Source: an uncultured Mycoplasmatota bacterium
GTDB lineage: Bacteria; Bacillota_I; Bacilli_A; RF39; UBA660
Length of the DNA: 7,618 nt
NCBI GenBank assembly: GCA_900557185.1
Contig: USRP01000033.1
Span: 1 to 7,618 of the forward strand
Direction: 5' to 3'
Part shown: piece after piece, positions 1-6,901 of the stretch
Layout: the number at the start of each line of letters is the position of its first letter
How positions within the stretch are numbered: position 1 is the first letter of the stretch
The notes under the pieces: model-generated
What the model was told of the DNA's origin: nothing
Databases searched by the model: none
The model's input: the letters and a program-made list of their open reading frames with translations, nothing else
Translations under genes and position numbers: made by a program

Positions 1-1
1 A

Positions 2-46
2 TCAATCAAAAATCGGATTAATTTCCTTAAGATTGATTATACGTGA
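2..46 (+). CDS. Possible C-terminal tail of an upstream gene (partial)
   Basis: The frame starting at base 2 is open from the window edge to a TGA at 44-46 and reads SIKNRINFLKIDYT. The stop lies inside the GTGAT that probably serves as the murD ribosome binding site, an arrangement typical of tightly packed operons. The other two frames give either a stop at 19-21 or an open frame continuous with murD, so this reading is only one possibility. Fourteen codons are too few to identify a product. Confidence 0.25.
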   Translation, partial: SIKNRINFLKIDYT

Positions 47-47
47 T
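43..47 (+). promoter_or_regulatory. Weak, shifted ribosome binding site of murD (GTGAT)
   Basis: No GGAGG precedes murD. GTGAT at 43-47, three bases before the ATG at 51, could pair with AUCAC in the 16S 3' end (…GGAUCACCUCC). The same GTGAT-NNT-ATG layout occurs before fmt, which supports ATG 51 rather than the in-frame TTG at 33 as the murD start. Confidence 0.4.
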
Positions 48-50
48 AAT

Positions 51-1409
51 ATGTTTGAAAATAAGAAAATATTTGTATTTGGAATGGCGCGTAGTGGATA
101 TGCAGCAAGTACTTTTTTAGCAAAACATGCAGCCTCTATTTTAGTAACTGATTCCAAAGAACAAGACATAGAGAAAGTAAAAAAATTGAATGAATTAGGT
201 GTCGAAGTAGCCATTACCAAAGAACCGGAGGAATTATTGGACGAGACATATGATGTGATTGTCAAAAATCCTGGTATTCCTCGTAATCATCCTTTACTTC
301 AAAAAGCAAAAAAATTAAAGATTCCAGTTGTTGGAGAAATAGAAGTAGCAAGCTATTATCTAGATAAAACAGTACATGTGATTGGCGTTACTGGTTCTAA
401 TGGGAAAACGACAACCGTTACTATCTTATATGAATTTATGAAAGAACAGGGATTACCAGTTCATTTAGCAGGAAATATTGGAACCCCTCTTTGTGAAATA
501 ATCGAAGACGTAAAACCAGGTGATTATCTTGTTTTAGAAGTATCTGATCATCAACTATATGATTTATATCACTTTAAAACAAATGTCAGTGTTGTAACCA
601 ACTTAAGTGAAGTTCATCTAGACTTCAATGGAACATTTGAAAATTACTTGAATACCAAAAAACGTATCTTTCAAAACCATACCAAACATGATATTGCCGT
701 TTTAAATTTAGACAATCAACATGTCATAGATATTTCTAAAGATATCCCATCTAAAAAAGTCTTCTTTTCTAGTATGAATCAAGAAGCAGATGCTTATGTA
801 CAAGATCGCTATATTTACATTCATGGCGAACCATTTATCGAACTTTCTGATATTCGTGTTCAAGGTATGCACAATTATGAGAATATCATGTGCGCAATCC
901 TTGCTACACTACCATTTGGCGTTACCAAAGAAACAATCAAGCGAGTATTAAATAATTTCGGTGGCGTAGAACATCGTCTAGAATTTGTCGATAAAATCGA
1001 AGATAAAACTTTTTACAACGATTCTAAATCAACCAATAATGAAGCAACCATTACGGCTTTGAATTCATTTCAACAGCCAGTTGTCTTAATTATGGGCGGA
1101 TTAGAACGTGGACAGGACTTTCATGAACTAGATGATTCGATGAACCATGTCCGTGTTGTCATTGCACTTGGAGAAACAAAAGAGAGAATTCAAACATACT
1201 GCCAAGAAATAGGGAAAGATTGTATTTTAGTAAATACAATCGAAGAAGCAGTACATGCCGGATTTGATTTAGCAAGTCCACAAGATATTATCTTACTTTC
1301 TCCAGCTTGTGCATCTTGGGATATGTTCCCATCGTTTGAAGTTCGTGGAGAAGAATTTAAAAAACAAATAGACATATTAAAAAAGGAGCGAGAAAATGTC
1401 AAAAATTAA
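51..1409 (+). CDS. murD: UDP-N-acetylmuramoyl-L-alanine--D-glutamate ligase MurD
   Basis: This cytoplasmic ATP-dependent ligase adds D-glutamate to UDP-MurNAc-L-Ala, the second amino-acid addition in peptidoglycan precursor synthesis. The 452-residue length matches the family (about 440-450). From ATG 51, an N-terminal Rossmann-like domain (about 1-95) carries NPGIP at 73-77. The central ATPase domain has the P-loop [11 protein letters not shown] at 112-122, HLD at 189-191 and the likely carbamylated lysine at 203 or 204. The C-terminal domain has HNYEN (274-278), GVEHRLE (305-311), DSKSTN (324-329) and [11 protein letters not shown] (416-426), all MurD hallmarks. An in-frame TTG at 33 would add six residues; ATG 51 places the VFGMARSG fold at the usual distance. 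The usual SSFQL segment reads SDHQL (165-169). The 3' end overlaps eno by 14 nt, so the two are probably co-transcribed and perhaps translationally coupled. Its presence implies a walled cell. Confidence 0.96.
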   Translation: MFENKKIFVFGMARSGYAASTFLAKHAASILVTDSKEQDIEKVKKLNELGVEVAITKEPEELLDETYDVIVKNPGIPRNHPLLQKAKKLKIPVVGEIEVASYYLDKTVHVIGVTGSNGKTTTVTILYEFMKEQGLPVHLAGNIGTPLCEIIEDVKPGDYLVLEVSDHQLYDLYHFKTNVSVVTNLSEVHLDFNGTFENYLNTKKRIFQNHTKHDIAVLNLDNQHVIDISKDIPSKKVFFSSMNQEADAYVQDRYIYIHGEPFIELSDIRVQGMHNYENIMCAILATLPFGVTKETIKRVLNNFGGVEHRLEFVDKIEDKTFYNDSKSTNNEATITALNSFQQPVVLIMGGLERGQDFHELDDSMNHVRVVIALGETKERIQTYCQEIGKDCILVNTIEEAVHAGFDLASPQDIILLSPACASWDMFPSFEVRGEEFKKQIDILKKERENVKN

Positions 1410-2628
1410 AGATGTAATAGGTCGTGAAATATTAGATTCAAGAGGTAATCCAACCGTAGAAGTAGATGTTATTTTAGAAAATGGAGTTATGGGTCGTGCT
1501 GCTGTACCATCTGGAGCTTCGACAGGAGTGCGTGAAGCTCTCGAGTTACGTGATCAAGATCCTAATAGATATATGGGTAAAGGTGTATTAAAAGCAGTAG
1601 AACATGTCAATCATGAATTAAAAGAAATTGTTGTTGGTATGGATGCAGATGATATCAAAGCAGTTGATTATAAAATGATTGCAGAAGATGGAACAGAAAA
1701 TAAAAGTCGTTTTGGAGCAAATGCGATTTTAGGTGTTTCTCTGGCAACATTAAAAGCAGCTGCCAATGATCACAATATGCCACTATATAAATATGTTGGA
1801 AATGGGACTACATTACCAGTTCCAATGATGAATATCATCAATGGTGGAGGTCATGCAGATAATTTATTAGATTTTCAAGAATTTATGATTATTCCTAATC
1901 GAGATACCATCAAAGAAAGAATTCGTGTTGGTTCAGAAGTATTTCATACATTAAAGAAAGTATTAAACGAACATGGATATCATACTGGTGTAGGGGATGA
2001 AGGAGGATTTGCTCCTGATTTAAAAAGTAATCAAGAAGGATTTGAATTCATCATGGAAGCAATTCAAAAAGCAGGATATCAACCTGGTATTGATGTTTCA
2101 CTAGCAATCGATGTTGCCGCCAGTGAATTCTATCAAGATGGTAAATATGTTTTAGCAGGAGAAAATAGAACATTAACAACCGATGAATTAATCGATTTCT
2201 ATGAAGAATTAGTAAGTAAATATCCAATTATCTCTATTGAAGATCCAGTTGATGAAAATGACTGGGAAGGATTTACAAAAATTACAGAACGTCTTGGTAA
2301 TAAAATCCAATTAGTAGGAGATGACTTATTTGTAACAAATAAAAAATGTTTACAAATGGGAATTGATAAAAAAGCAGGGAATGCCATTTTATTAAAAGTA
2401 AATCAAATTGGTACTTATACAGAAACATTAGAAACGATTGAACTAGCTCGCAAGCATGGTTATAAGACAATTATCTCTCATCGTAGTGGAGAAACAGAAG
2501 ATACAACGATTGCTGATTTAGCAGTTGGTCTTAATTTAGGACAAATAAAAACAGGTTCTATGTCTAGAACAGATCGTATTTGTAAATATAATCAATTAAT
2601 TCGTATTGAAGAAGCACTAGAAAAATAG
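1396..2628 (+). CDS. eno: Enolase (phosphopyruvate hydratase)
   Basis: Enolase interconverts 2-phosphoglycerate and phosphoenolpyruvate in glycolysis. The N-terminal domain has [12 protein letters not shown] (14-25) and the mobile loop SGASTG (39-44). The barrel carries the active-site set: His153 in NGGGHADN, Glu162 in QEF, Glu202 in GDEGGFAP, Mg ligands Asp239, Glu282 and Asp309, catalytic Lys334, the HRS at 362-364 in SHRSGETED, and Lys385 in IKTGSMSR. At 410 residues it is shorter than the usual 425-435. The chain stops at IEEALEK, without the roughly 15-residue tail seen in many enolases, and the stretch after the QEF motif is a little short. No key residue is missing. The start is set by AAAAGGAG at 1381-1388, seven bases before the ATG. 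It overlaps the murD end by 14 nt and lies 35 nt before priA with no terminator between, so all three may form one operon. Enolase beside murD rather than with pgk/tpi/gpm is unusual. Confidence 0.97.
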   Translation: MSKIKDVIGREILDSRGNPTVEVDVILENGVMGRAAVPSGASTGVREALELRDQDPNRYMGKGVLKAVEHVNHELKEIVVGMDADDIKAVDYKMIAEDGTENKSRFGANAILGVSLATLKAAANDHNMPLYKYVGNGTTLPVPMMNIINGGGHADNLLDFQEFMIIPNRDTIKERIRVGSEVFHTLKKVLNEHGYHTGVGDEGGFAPDLKSNQEGFEFIMEAIQKAGYQPGIDVSLAIDVAASEFYQDGKYVLAGENRTLTTDELIDFYEELVSKYPIISIEDPVDENDWEGFTKITERLGNKIQLVGDDLFVTNKKCLQMGIDKKAGNAILLKVNQIGTYTETLETIELARKHGYKTIISHRSGETEDTTIADLAVGLNLGQIKTGSMSRTDRICKYNQLIRIEEALEK

Positions 2629-2663
2629 TGTTTCTTTTTGTATAATAAAAAAGGAGGTGGAAT

Positions 2664-4826
2664 ATGTATGTAGATGTCATCGTGGAACTAAGTGCGAAAG
2701 CAATTGATAAAACATTTACTTATCAAGTTCCACCAGCGTTAGAAACACAAGTAGAAATCGGAAAAAGAGTTCTTGTCCCATTTGGTAGACAACACTTAGA
2801 AGGGTTTATTTTAAATATTACTAGACAAAAAGAATGTGATTACCCAGTCAAAGATATTTTAAAAGTAATTGATGAACATGCTATATTAAATCAAGAACTA
2901 TTAAAATTAGGAAAGTATATGCAGAAGAAAACACTTTCTAGTTTAGTTAGTTGCTATCAGACGATGTTACCAAGAGCACTGAAAGCCCGTAAAAATACAA
3001 AAGTATCGAAAAAATATGAGACCTATTATCAATTAGTAGATCAAACATATATTGGCAATGAAAAACAACAAGCCATTATTTCTCTGTTAAAAGAACAACC
3101 GATGCTTCCACGAAAAGAGTTGTTACAAATTTCTTCTTCCTCTTTACAGACACTAGAGAAAAAGGGGGTAATTCAAAGAATTGAACGAGAAGTATATCGT
3201 TTAAAATTAAAAGAACTAACAACAGAAGAAAGAGTAATCTTGAATGCAGAACAACAATCTGTGATAGATAGAGTTCTTATGAAAGAACAACAATTTTCTC
3301 CTTTTTTATTACACGGTGTTACTGGTAGTGGGAAAACAGAAGTATATATGCGTTTGATTGAACATGTGATTCAAAAAGGAAAAGAAGCGATTGTATTAGT
3401 ACCTGAGATTAGTTTAACACCACAGATGGTAGAACGTTTTCGTAATCGTTTTGGAAATCAGATTGCTATTTTACACAGTCGTTTATCACTTGGTGAGAAA
3501 TATGATGAATGGCGTAAGATTGAAAGAAGAGAAGTATCGATTGTAATTGGGGCTAGAAGTGCCATTTTTGCGCCATTTACTAATCTAGGGATGATTATTA
3601 TTGACGAGGAGCATTCGACTACTTATAAGCAGGAAAATATGCCTAAATATCACGCCATTGATATGGCTTTATATCGTGCGAAAAACTATCAATGTCCAAT
3701 TGTACTGGGAAGTGCAACACCCTCTTTAGAAAGCTATACAAGAGCTAAATTAGGTATCTATGAATTATTAGAAATGAAACATCGAATTAACGATACTTTT
3801 CCAACGATGCACTTTGTAGATATGAAAGAAGAAATCAAAAAAGGACATCCTATTTTATCCCGTTTATTAGAAGAGAAAATCAAACAATGTTTAGAAAAAA
3901 AAGAACAAATTATCTTACTTCTCAACAAAAGGGGATACTCTAGAGTCGTTACTTGTAAAAACTGTGGCGAAGTAGATATGTGTCCAAACTGTGATATTCC
4001 TTTAATCTATCATAAAGAATTACATGGTATGCAATGTCACTACTGTGGTTATCATAAACCAGTATGGAAAACATGTCCCAATTGTAAAGGAGACTCTTTT
4101 CAAACCTTTGGTATGGGAACAGAACGTTTAGAAGAATATGTCAAAAAGACTTTTCCAACTGCCAATGTATTACGTATGGATGTCGATACAACAACGAGAA
4201 AAGGAAGTCATGAGAAAATGATTCAAGCCTTCTCTGAACATCAATATGATATTTTAATTGGTACCCAGATGATTGCCAAAGGATTAGATTTTCCCAATGT
4301 TACATTAGTTGGTGTTTTAGAAAGCGATAACTCTTTAAATGTTCCTGACTTTAGAAGTGCTGAAAGAACCTTTCAACTACTCAATCAAGTATCAGGAAGA
4401 GCAGGAAGAGCTGATAAGTTAGGAGAAGTTATTCTACAAGGATTTCAGCTAGATCATTATAGTATTTTATATGCTAGTAAACACGATTATCAAGGTTTCT
4501 ATCAAGAAGAAATGAACATTCGTAAAAAACTAAACTATCCTCCATATACAAATTTAACTTTAATTCAATTAAAAGGAAAAGATGATCAGCACTTATTAAA
4601 AGAAGCCAATAAGATAAAAAATTATTTACAAAAAGAAACTACTTTACAAGTATTAGGACCTAGTTTTTCGAATATGCCAAAAATCAATCAAGTATATACC
4701 ATTCAATTCATATTGAAATATAAGAAATCACCACAATTAATTTCTAAATTAAAATTCTTACAAGAACAGTATATGGTAGAAAAAAAATGTAAACTTGAAA
4801 TCGACCTGAATCCAATTCGTGTATAA
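2664..4826 (+). CDS. priA: Primosomal protein N' (replication restart helicase PriA)
   Basis: PriA recognises stalled or repaired forks and reloads the replicative helicase; it is a 3'-5' superfamily 2 DNA helicase. The 720-residue product is close to the E. coli length of about 730. The N-terminal DNA-binding part starts VDVIVELSAKAIDKTFTY, as usual. The helicase core has Walker A GVTGSGKT at 218-225, Walker B DEEH at 314-317 and GSATPSLES at 349-357. The zinc-binding insertion has all eight cysteines (431, 434, 440, 443, 458, 461, 471, 474). The second helicase lobe has GTQMIAKGLDFPNV at 533-546 and QVSGRAGR at 575-582. The chain ends in EIDLNP, matching the usual C-terminal D-x-P-type ending. 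A very strong ribosome binding site, AAGGAGGTG at 2651-2659, fixes the start. It probably belongs to the murD-eno operon. priA often sits beside def and fmt; here fmt follows but def is absent and an RNA-like element lies between. Confidence 0.97.
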   Translation: MYVDVIVELSAKAIDKTFTYQVPPALETQVEIGKRVLVPFGRQHLEGFILNITRQKECDYPVKDILKVIDEHAILNQELLKLGKYMQKKTLSSLVSCYQTMLPRALKARKNTKVSKKYETYYQLVDQTYIGNEKQQAIISLLKEQPMLPRKELLQISSSSLQTLEKKGVIQRIEREVYRLKLKELTTEERVILNAEQQSVIDRVLMKEQQFSPFLLHGVTGSGKTEVYMRLIEHVIQKGKEAIVLVPEISLTPQMVERFRNRFGNQIAILHSRLSLGEKYDEWRKIERREVSIVIGARSAIFAPFTNLGMIIIDEEHSTTYKQENMPKYHAIDMALYRAKNYQCPIVLGSATPSLESYTRAKLGIYELLEMKHRINDTFPTMHFVDMKEEIKKGHPILSRLLEEKIKQCLEKKEQIILLLNKRGYSRVVTCKNCGEVDMCPNCDIPLIYHKELHGMQCHYCGYHKPVWKTCPNCKGDSFQTFGMGTERLEEYVKKTFPTANVLRMDVDTTTRKGSHEKMIQAFSEHQYDILIGTQMIAKGLDFPNVTLVGVLESDNSLNVPDFRSAERTFQLLNQVSGRAGRADKLGEVILQGFQLDHYSILYASKHDYQGFYQEEMNIRKKLNYPPYTNLTLIQLKGKDDQHLLKEANKIKNYLQKETTLQVLGPSFSNMPKINQVYTIQFILKYKKSPQLISKLKFLQEQYMVEKKCKLEIDLNPIRV

Positions 4827-4830
4827 ACTA

Positions 4831-4859
4831 TTCACAAAATGTATTTTTTCGCATATAAT
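4831..4859 (+). promoter_or_regulatory. Promoter of the priA-fmt intergenic RNA (TTCACA-17-TATAAT)
   Basis: The -35 box TTCACA (4831-4836, one mismatch to TTGACA) and a perfect -10 box TATAAT (4854-4859) are separated by the ideal 17 bases. Initiation about seven bases downstream would fall at or near G4866. That is exactly where the 5' strand of the closing helix of the folded RNA begins, which strengthens both calls. The promoter starts five bases after the priA stop codon. Confidence 0.8.
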
Positions 4860-4865
4860 AGATTA

Positions 4866-5005
4866 GGGAACGCATCAATCAGATATTGATAAGTAGGAAC
4901 ATAAGGTGCAATAAGGAGTAGATGTAAAAAAATCTCTCTTCACACCTTCATCTTATGAACTACTTTGTAGAAAAATAGATGGTTGTGTGTTCCTTTTATT
5001 TTTTT
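4866..5005 (+). ncRNA. Structured small RNA with paired 5'/3' ends, possibly 6S-like
   Basis: Between a near-consensus promoter and an intrinsic terminator, the transcript folds by eye into one long irregular rod. The closing helix pairs 4866-4881 with 4980-4994 (GGGAAC with GUUCCU, then GCAU with GUGU, a bulged C4876, then AAUCA with UGGUU). It can extend through tandem G·A pairs (4882-4883 with 4978-4979) and UAUU with AAUA. After an asymmetric internal loop (4888-4890 against 4966-4973), AAGUAG (4891-4896) pairs with CUACUU (4960-4965), CAUAAG (4900-4905) with CUUAUG (4952-4957), and AAGGAG-U-AGAU (4914-4923) with AUCU-CUCUU (4932-4940) around an eight-base loop. No good ORF lies here. A closed rod with a central bubble is the plan of 6S RNA, which binds RNA polymerase, but the length (about 130-160 nt) is short for that family and I recognise no diagnostic sequence. 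It lacks the SRP RNA tetraloop motif and any T-box sequence. A cis-acting fmt leader is the main alternative. Confidence 0.7.
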
Positions 5006-5029
5006 AAAGAAGCAGATGCTTCTTTTTTT
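5006..5029 (+). terminator. Intrinsic terminator after the intergenic RNA
   Basis: AAAGAAGC (5006-5013) and GCTTCTTT (5018-5025) form a perfect 8-bp stem around an AGAT loop, followed by further Ts to 5029. A first T-rich run (4994-5005) directly after the closing helix of the RNA may act as an earlier terminator. I see no upstream strand that would pair with the stem to make an obvious antiterminator, which favours a plain terminator over an attenuator. Confidence 0.85.
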
Positions 5030-5056
5030 GAAAGATAAATAGAAATGTGTTAAAAT
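5028..5056 (+). promoter_or_regulatory. fmt promoter (TTGAAA-17-extended TAAAAT)
   Basis: TTGAAA (5028-5033) and TAAAAT (5051-5056) are 17 bases apart, and TGT just before the -10 box makes an extended -10. Initiation would fall near G5063, leaving a leader of about nine bases. The -35 box begins in the last Ts of the preceding terminator, so the RNA and fmt transcription units abut directly. Confidence 0.7.
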
Positions 5057-5062
5057 GAATAT

Positions 5063-5068
5063 GGTGAT
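5063..5068 (+). promoter_or_regulatory. Shifted ribosome binding site of fmt (GGTGAT)
   Basis: GGTGAT lies three bases before the fmt ATG and can pair with AUCACC of the 16S 3' end. It coincides with the predicted 5' end of the mRNA, so there is no room for a conventional GGAGG. The layout mirrors that before murD. Confidence 0.5.
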
Positions 5069-5071
5069 ACT

Positions 5072-6037
5072 ATGGATATAGAAAATTTAGATGTAAAAGA
5101 GAATATAAATATTGTATTTATGGGAACACCAGAGTTCAGTGTTCCAATTTTAGAAGGGTTAATTTCTAAATATCGTGTACGTGGTATTGTAACCCAACCA
5201 GATAAAGCAGTAGGAAGAAAACAAGAAATTAGAAAAACACCTGTTAAATTAGTAGGTGAGAAACATACTATTTTAGTAGTTCAACCAGAAAAGATTCGTG
5301 AGGATTATGGAGAAGTACTATCTTTAAAACCTGATCTAATTATTACATGTGCTTATGGACAAATTTTACCAAGAGAATTACTTGTTTATCCAAAATACGG
5401 TTGTATTAATGTCCATGCTTCATTACTTCCAAAACTAAGAGGAGGAGCACCAATTCATCGTGCCATTTTAAATGGAATGACTAAAACGGGTGTTACTATC
5501 ATGTATATGAGTGAAGGTATGGATGAAGGAGATATGATTTCACAACGTGAAATAGAAATTACTGATACTGATACAGCAAGTACTTTACATGATAAATTAA
5601 GCCTATTAGGAAGAGATTTACTATTAGATACATTACCATCTATTTTAGATGGAACAGCCACACGAACACCACAAGATTCTAGTCAAGCAACTTATGGATT
5701 TAATATTAAACCAGAAGATGAGAAAATTAACTTTAGTCATACAATGAGACAAGTATATAATCAAGTAAGAGGATTAAATGATTTCCCAGGAGCTTATTGT
5801 ATTTATGAAGGAAAACGTTTAAAAGTATGGGAATGTCAAGAATCATATAATACATATCCACAATTACTAGATGGAACTATTACCAAAATATATGATAATG
5901 GATTTGGTGTAAAAGTAAGTAATGGAGAAATTATTTTTACCGTGGTTCAACCAGATGGAAAGAAAAAAATGGATGCGAAAAGCTATGCCAATGGACAAAT
6001 GAGTCATGGTAATTTCGTTGGTAAAGTATTAAGTTGA
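5072..6037 (+). CDS. fmt: Methionyl-tRNA formyltransferase
   Basis: Fmt transfers a formyl group from 10-formyltetrahydrofolate to methionine on initiator tRNA, preparing it for bacterial translation initiation. At 321 residues it has the normal length. The N-terminal Rossmann-like catalytic domain starts with the signature IVFMGTPEFSVP (14-25), followed by TQPDKAVGRK (41-50). The active-site segment INVHASLLPKLRGGAPIHR (112-130) supplies Asn113 and His115. The third catalytic residue is Asp151 in MDEGD. TLHDKLSLLGRDLL (171-184) is also typical. The C-terminal domain (about 210-321) is the tRNA-binding OB-like part. Ten or so residues precede the usual start, but the next Met (17) lies within the signature, so ATG 5072 is the sensible start. 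It has its own promoter. The TGA stop overlaps the ribosome binding site of the next gene, indicating co-transcription. def, the functional partner (peptide deformylase), is not in this window. Confidence 0.96.
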   Translation: MDIENLDVKENINIVFMGTPEFSVPILEGLISKYRVRGIVTQPDKAVGRKQEIRKTPVKLVGEKHTILVVQPEKIREDYGEVLSLKPDLIITCAYGQILPRELLVYPKYGCINVHASLLPKLRGGAPIHRAILNGMTKTGVTIMYMSEGMDEGDMISQREIEITDTDTASTLHDKLSLLGRDLLLDTLPSILDGTATRTPQDSSQATYGFNIKPEDEKINFSHTMRQVYNQVRGLNDFPGAYCIYEGKRLKVWECQESYNTYPQLLDGTITKIYDNGFGVKVSNGEIIFTVVQPDGKKKMDAKSYANGQMSHGNFVGKVLS

Positions 6038-6045
6038 GGGGTATT

Positions 6046-6843
6046 ATGAAAAAGAAACAAGTCGAAGTAGAAGAACAAGTAAAAACAGAAGAAGAACTAT
6101 ATCGAGAACAATTACAAAAAATGGAAGAAGAAGAGAAATTCTCTTTTTGGAAAATGTTAAAAGAAGCATGGTCTAATAAACGTTACCGCGCTATGATGGT
6201 TTTAGTATTTTGGTTTATCTTTTTATTCATTGTTGCTGGAGGTTTAAGACAATCCCCAAAACCAACTATGATAAAAGAAACAGAACAAGAAAAGAAAGAT
6301 GCCTTAGAAATCTATCGCGATATGGATAATTATGAATTCACAACTACTTTAACATTTGCTGATCTAACAACCAATCAATTACAAACAAGAGAATTAGTTG
6401 GTAGACGATATGAATATCAAGAAGAATTTGAAAATAAATTAGATCAAACAAATTATTTCATCGATAATGGTATTGTCTATAAAAAAAGTGAAGGAAAATT
6501 AGAAGCAACACAAGAAGAATTCATCGAAATGACATTAAAACCAGATATGACTTATCGTTTATTAGAAGATGCCTCTTTAGAAGCAACAACAAACTATAAA
6601 GATGGTAGTATTTTAAAAACATATACGATAAATTTAAAGAAATTTATTTCAATTTATCACAATAGTCATAGCAATGCTAAAGGTAAAATTACCATTACAA
6701 CAAAAGAAAAAGATAATCAAATTACAGAAGTAACATATGATTTATTATCATTTATGAATCATCAAGAAGCGAAGTATAGTGCCTATGGTATTGCAATCAC
6801 ATATAAAAACATTGGCAAAGTAGATAGTATTCATTTACAATAA
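6046..6843 (+). CDS. Single-pass membrane protein of unknown function
   Basis: I do not recognise this 265-residue protein. Its first 45 or so residues are highly charged and probably helical, with acidic runs such as KTEEELYREQLQKMEEEE. A single hydrophobic segment (about 49-67, AMMVLVFWFIFLFIVAGGL) is preceded by NKRYR, which predicts a cytoplasmic N-terminus. The remaining ~195 residues would lie outside: a linker with charged helix (about 70-92), then alternating polar/hydrophobic strands (TTTLTFADL, TYTINL, KITITTK, ITYKNIGKVDSI). This resembles the beta-rich LolA/LppX-like domains of surface lipoproteins, but that is an impression only. There are no cysteines and no lipobox. The start at ATG 6046 is preferred over a TTG at 6034 because GAGGGG (6036-6041), overlapping the fmt stop, gives good spacing. 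It is probably translated from the fmt transcript and may act at the cell envelope. Confidence 0.85.
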   Translation: MKKKQVEVEEQVKTEEELYREQLQKMEEEEKFSFWKMLKEAWSNKRYRAMMVLVFWFIFLFIVAGGLRQSPKPTMIKETEQEKKDALEIYRDMDNYEFTTTLTFADLTTNQLQTRELVGRRYEYQEEFENKLDQTNYFIDNGIVYKKSEGKLEATQEEFIEMTLKPDMTYRLLEDASLEATTNYKDGSILKTYTINLKKFISIYHNSHSNAKGKITITTKEKDNQITEVTYDLLSFMNHQEAKYSAYGIAITYKNIGKVDSIHLQ

Positions 6844-6846
6844 TAC

Positions 6847-6875
6847 TTGAAATGTTTGTGAAAATGTGGTATCTT
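6847..6875 (+). promoter_or_regulatory. Likely secG promoter (TTGAAA-17-extended TATCTT)
   Basis: TTGAAA (6847-6852) and TATCTT (6870-6875) are 17 bases apart. TGG before the -10 box makes an extended -10, which offsets its two mismatches. Initiation near 6882 would give a leader of about 20 bases containing AAAGGAG (6887-6893). No terminator separates secG from the upstream gene, so readthrough from fmt is also likely. Confidence 0.55.
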
Positions 6876-6901
6876 ATTAAAGACATAAAGGAGCGAAGAA
6901 T

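Noticed and set aside
33..50. TTG at 33 as the murD start
   Set aside because: It adds six residues before the usual MurD beginning and has no ribosome binding site, whereas ATG 51 has GTGAT three bases upstream.
45..50. GATAAT before murD as a -10 box
   Set aside because: No -35 box lies at the right distance and the transcript would start inside the gene.
2..265. Long open frame on the minus strand opposite murD, and similar ones opposite eno and fmt
   Set aside because: They lie wholly within strongly supported plus-strand genes, show no family features and have low-complexity Ser/Ile-rich composition expected of antisense frames.
2641..2646. Perfect TATAAT just before priA, a possible promoter
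   Set aside because: The region 16-18 bases upstream has no -35-like box, there is no TGn extension at the right place, and initiation would start inside the priA ribosome binding site. Chance in AT-rich DNA is more likely.
4866..5005. Signal recognition particle RNA, T-box or tetrahydrofolate riboswitch
   Set aside because: The SRP GGAA-loop/AGCA motif and the T-box GGUGG-type sequence are absent. GGAGTAGATG at 4915-4924 recalls the start of the folate riboswitch, but the rest of that consensus is missing.
6034..6045. TTG at 6034 overlapping the fmt stop as start of the membrane protein
   Set aside because: ATG 6046 has GAGGGG at good spacing, and the TTG has no ribosome binding site. The overlap is a by-product of the stop codon sequence.
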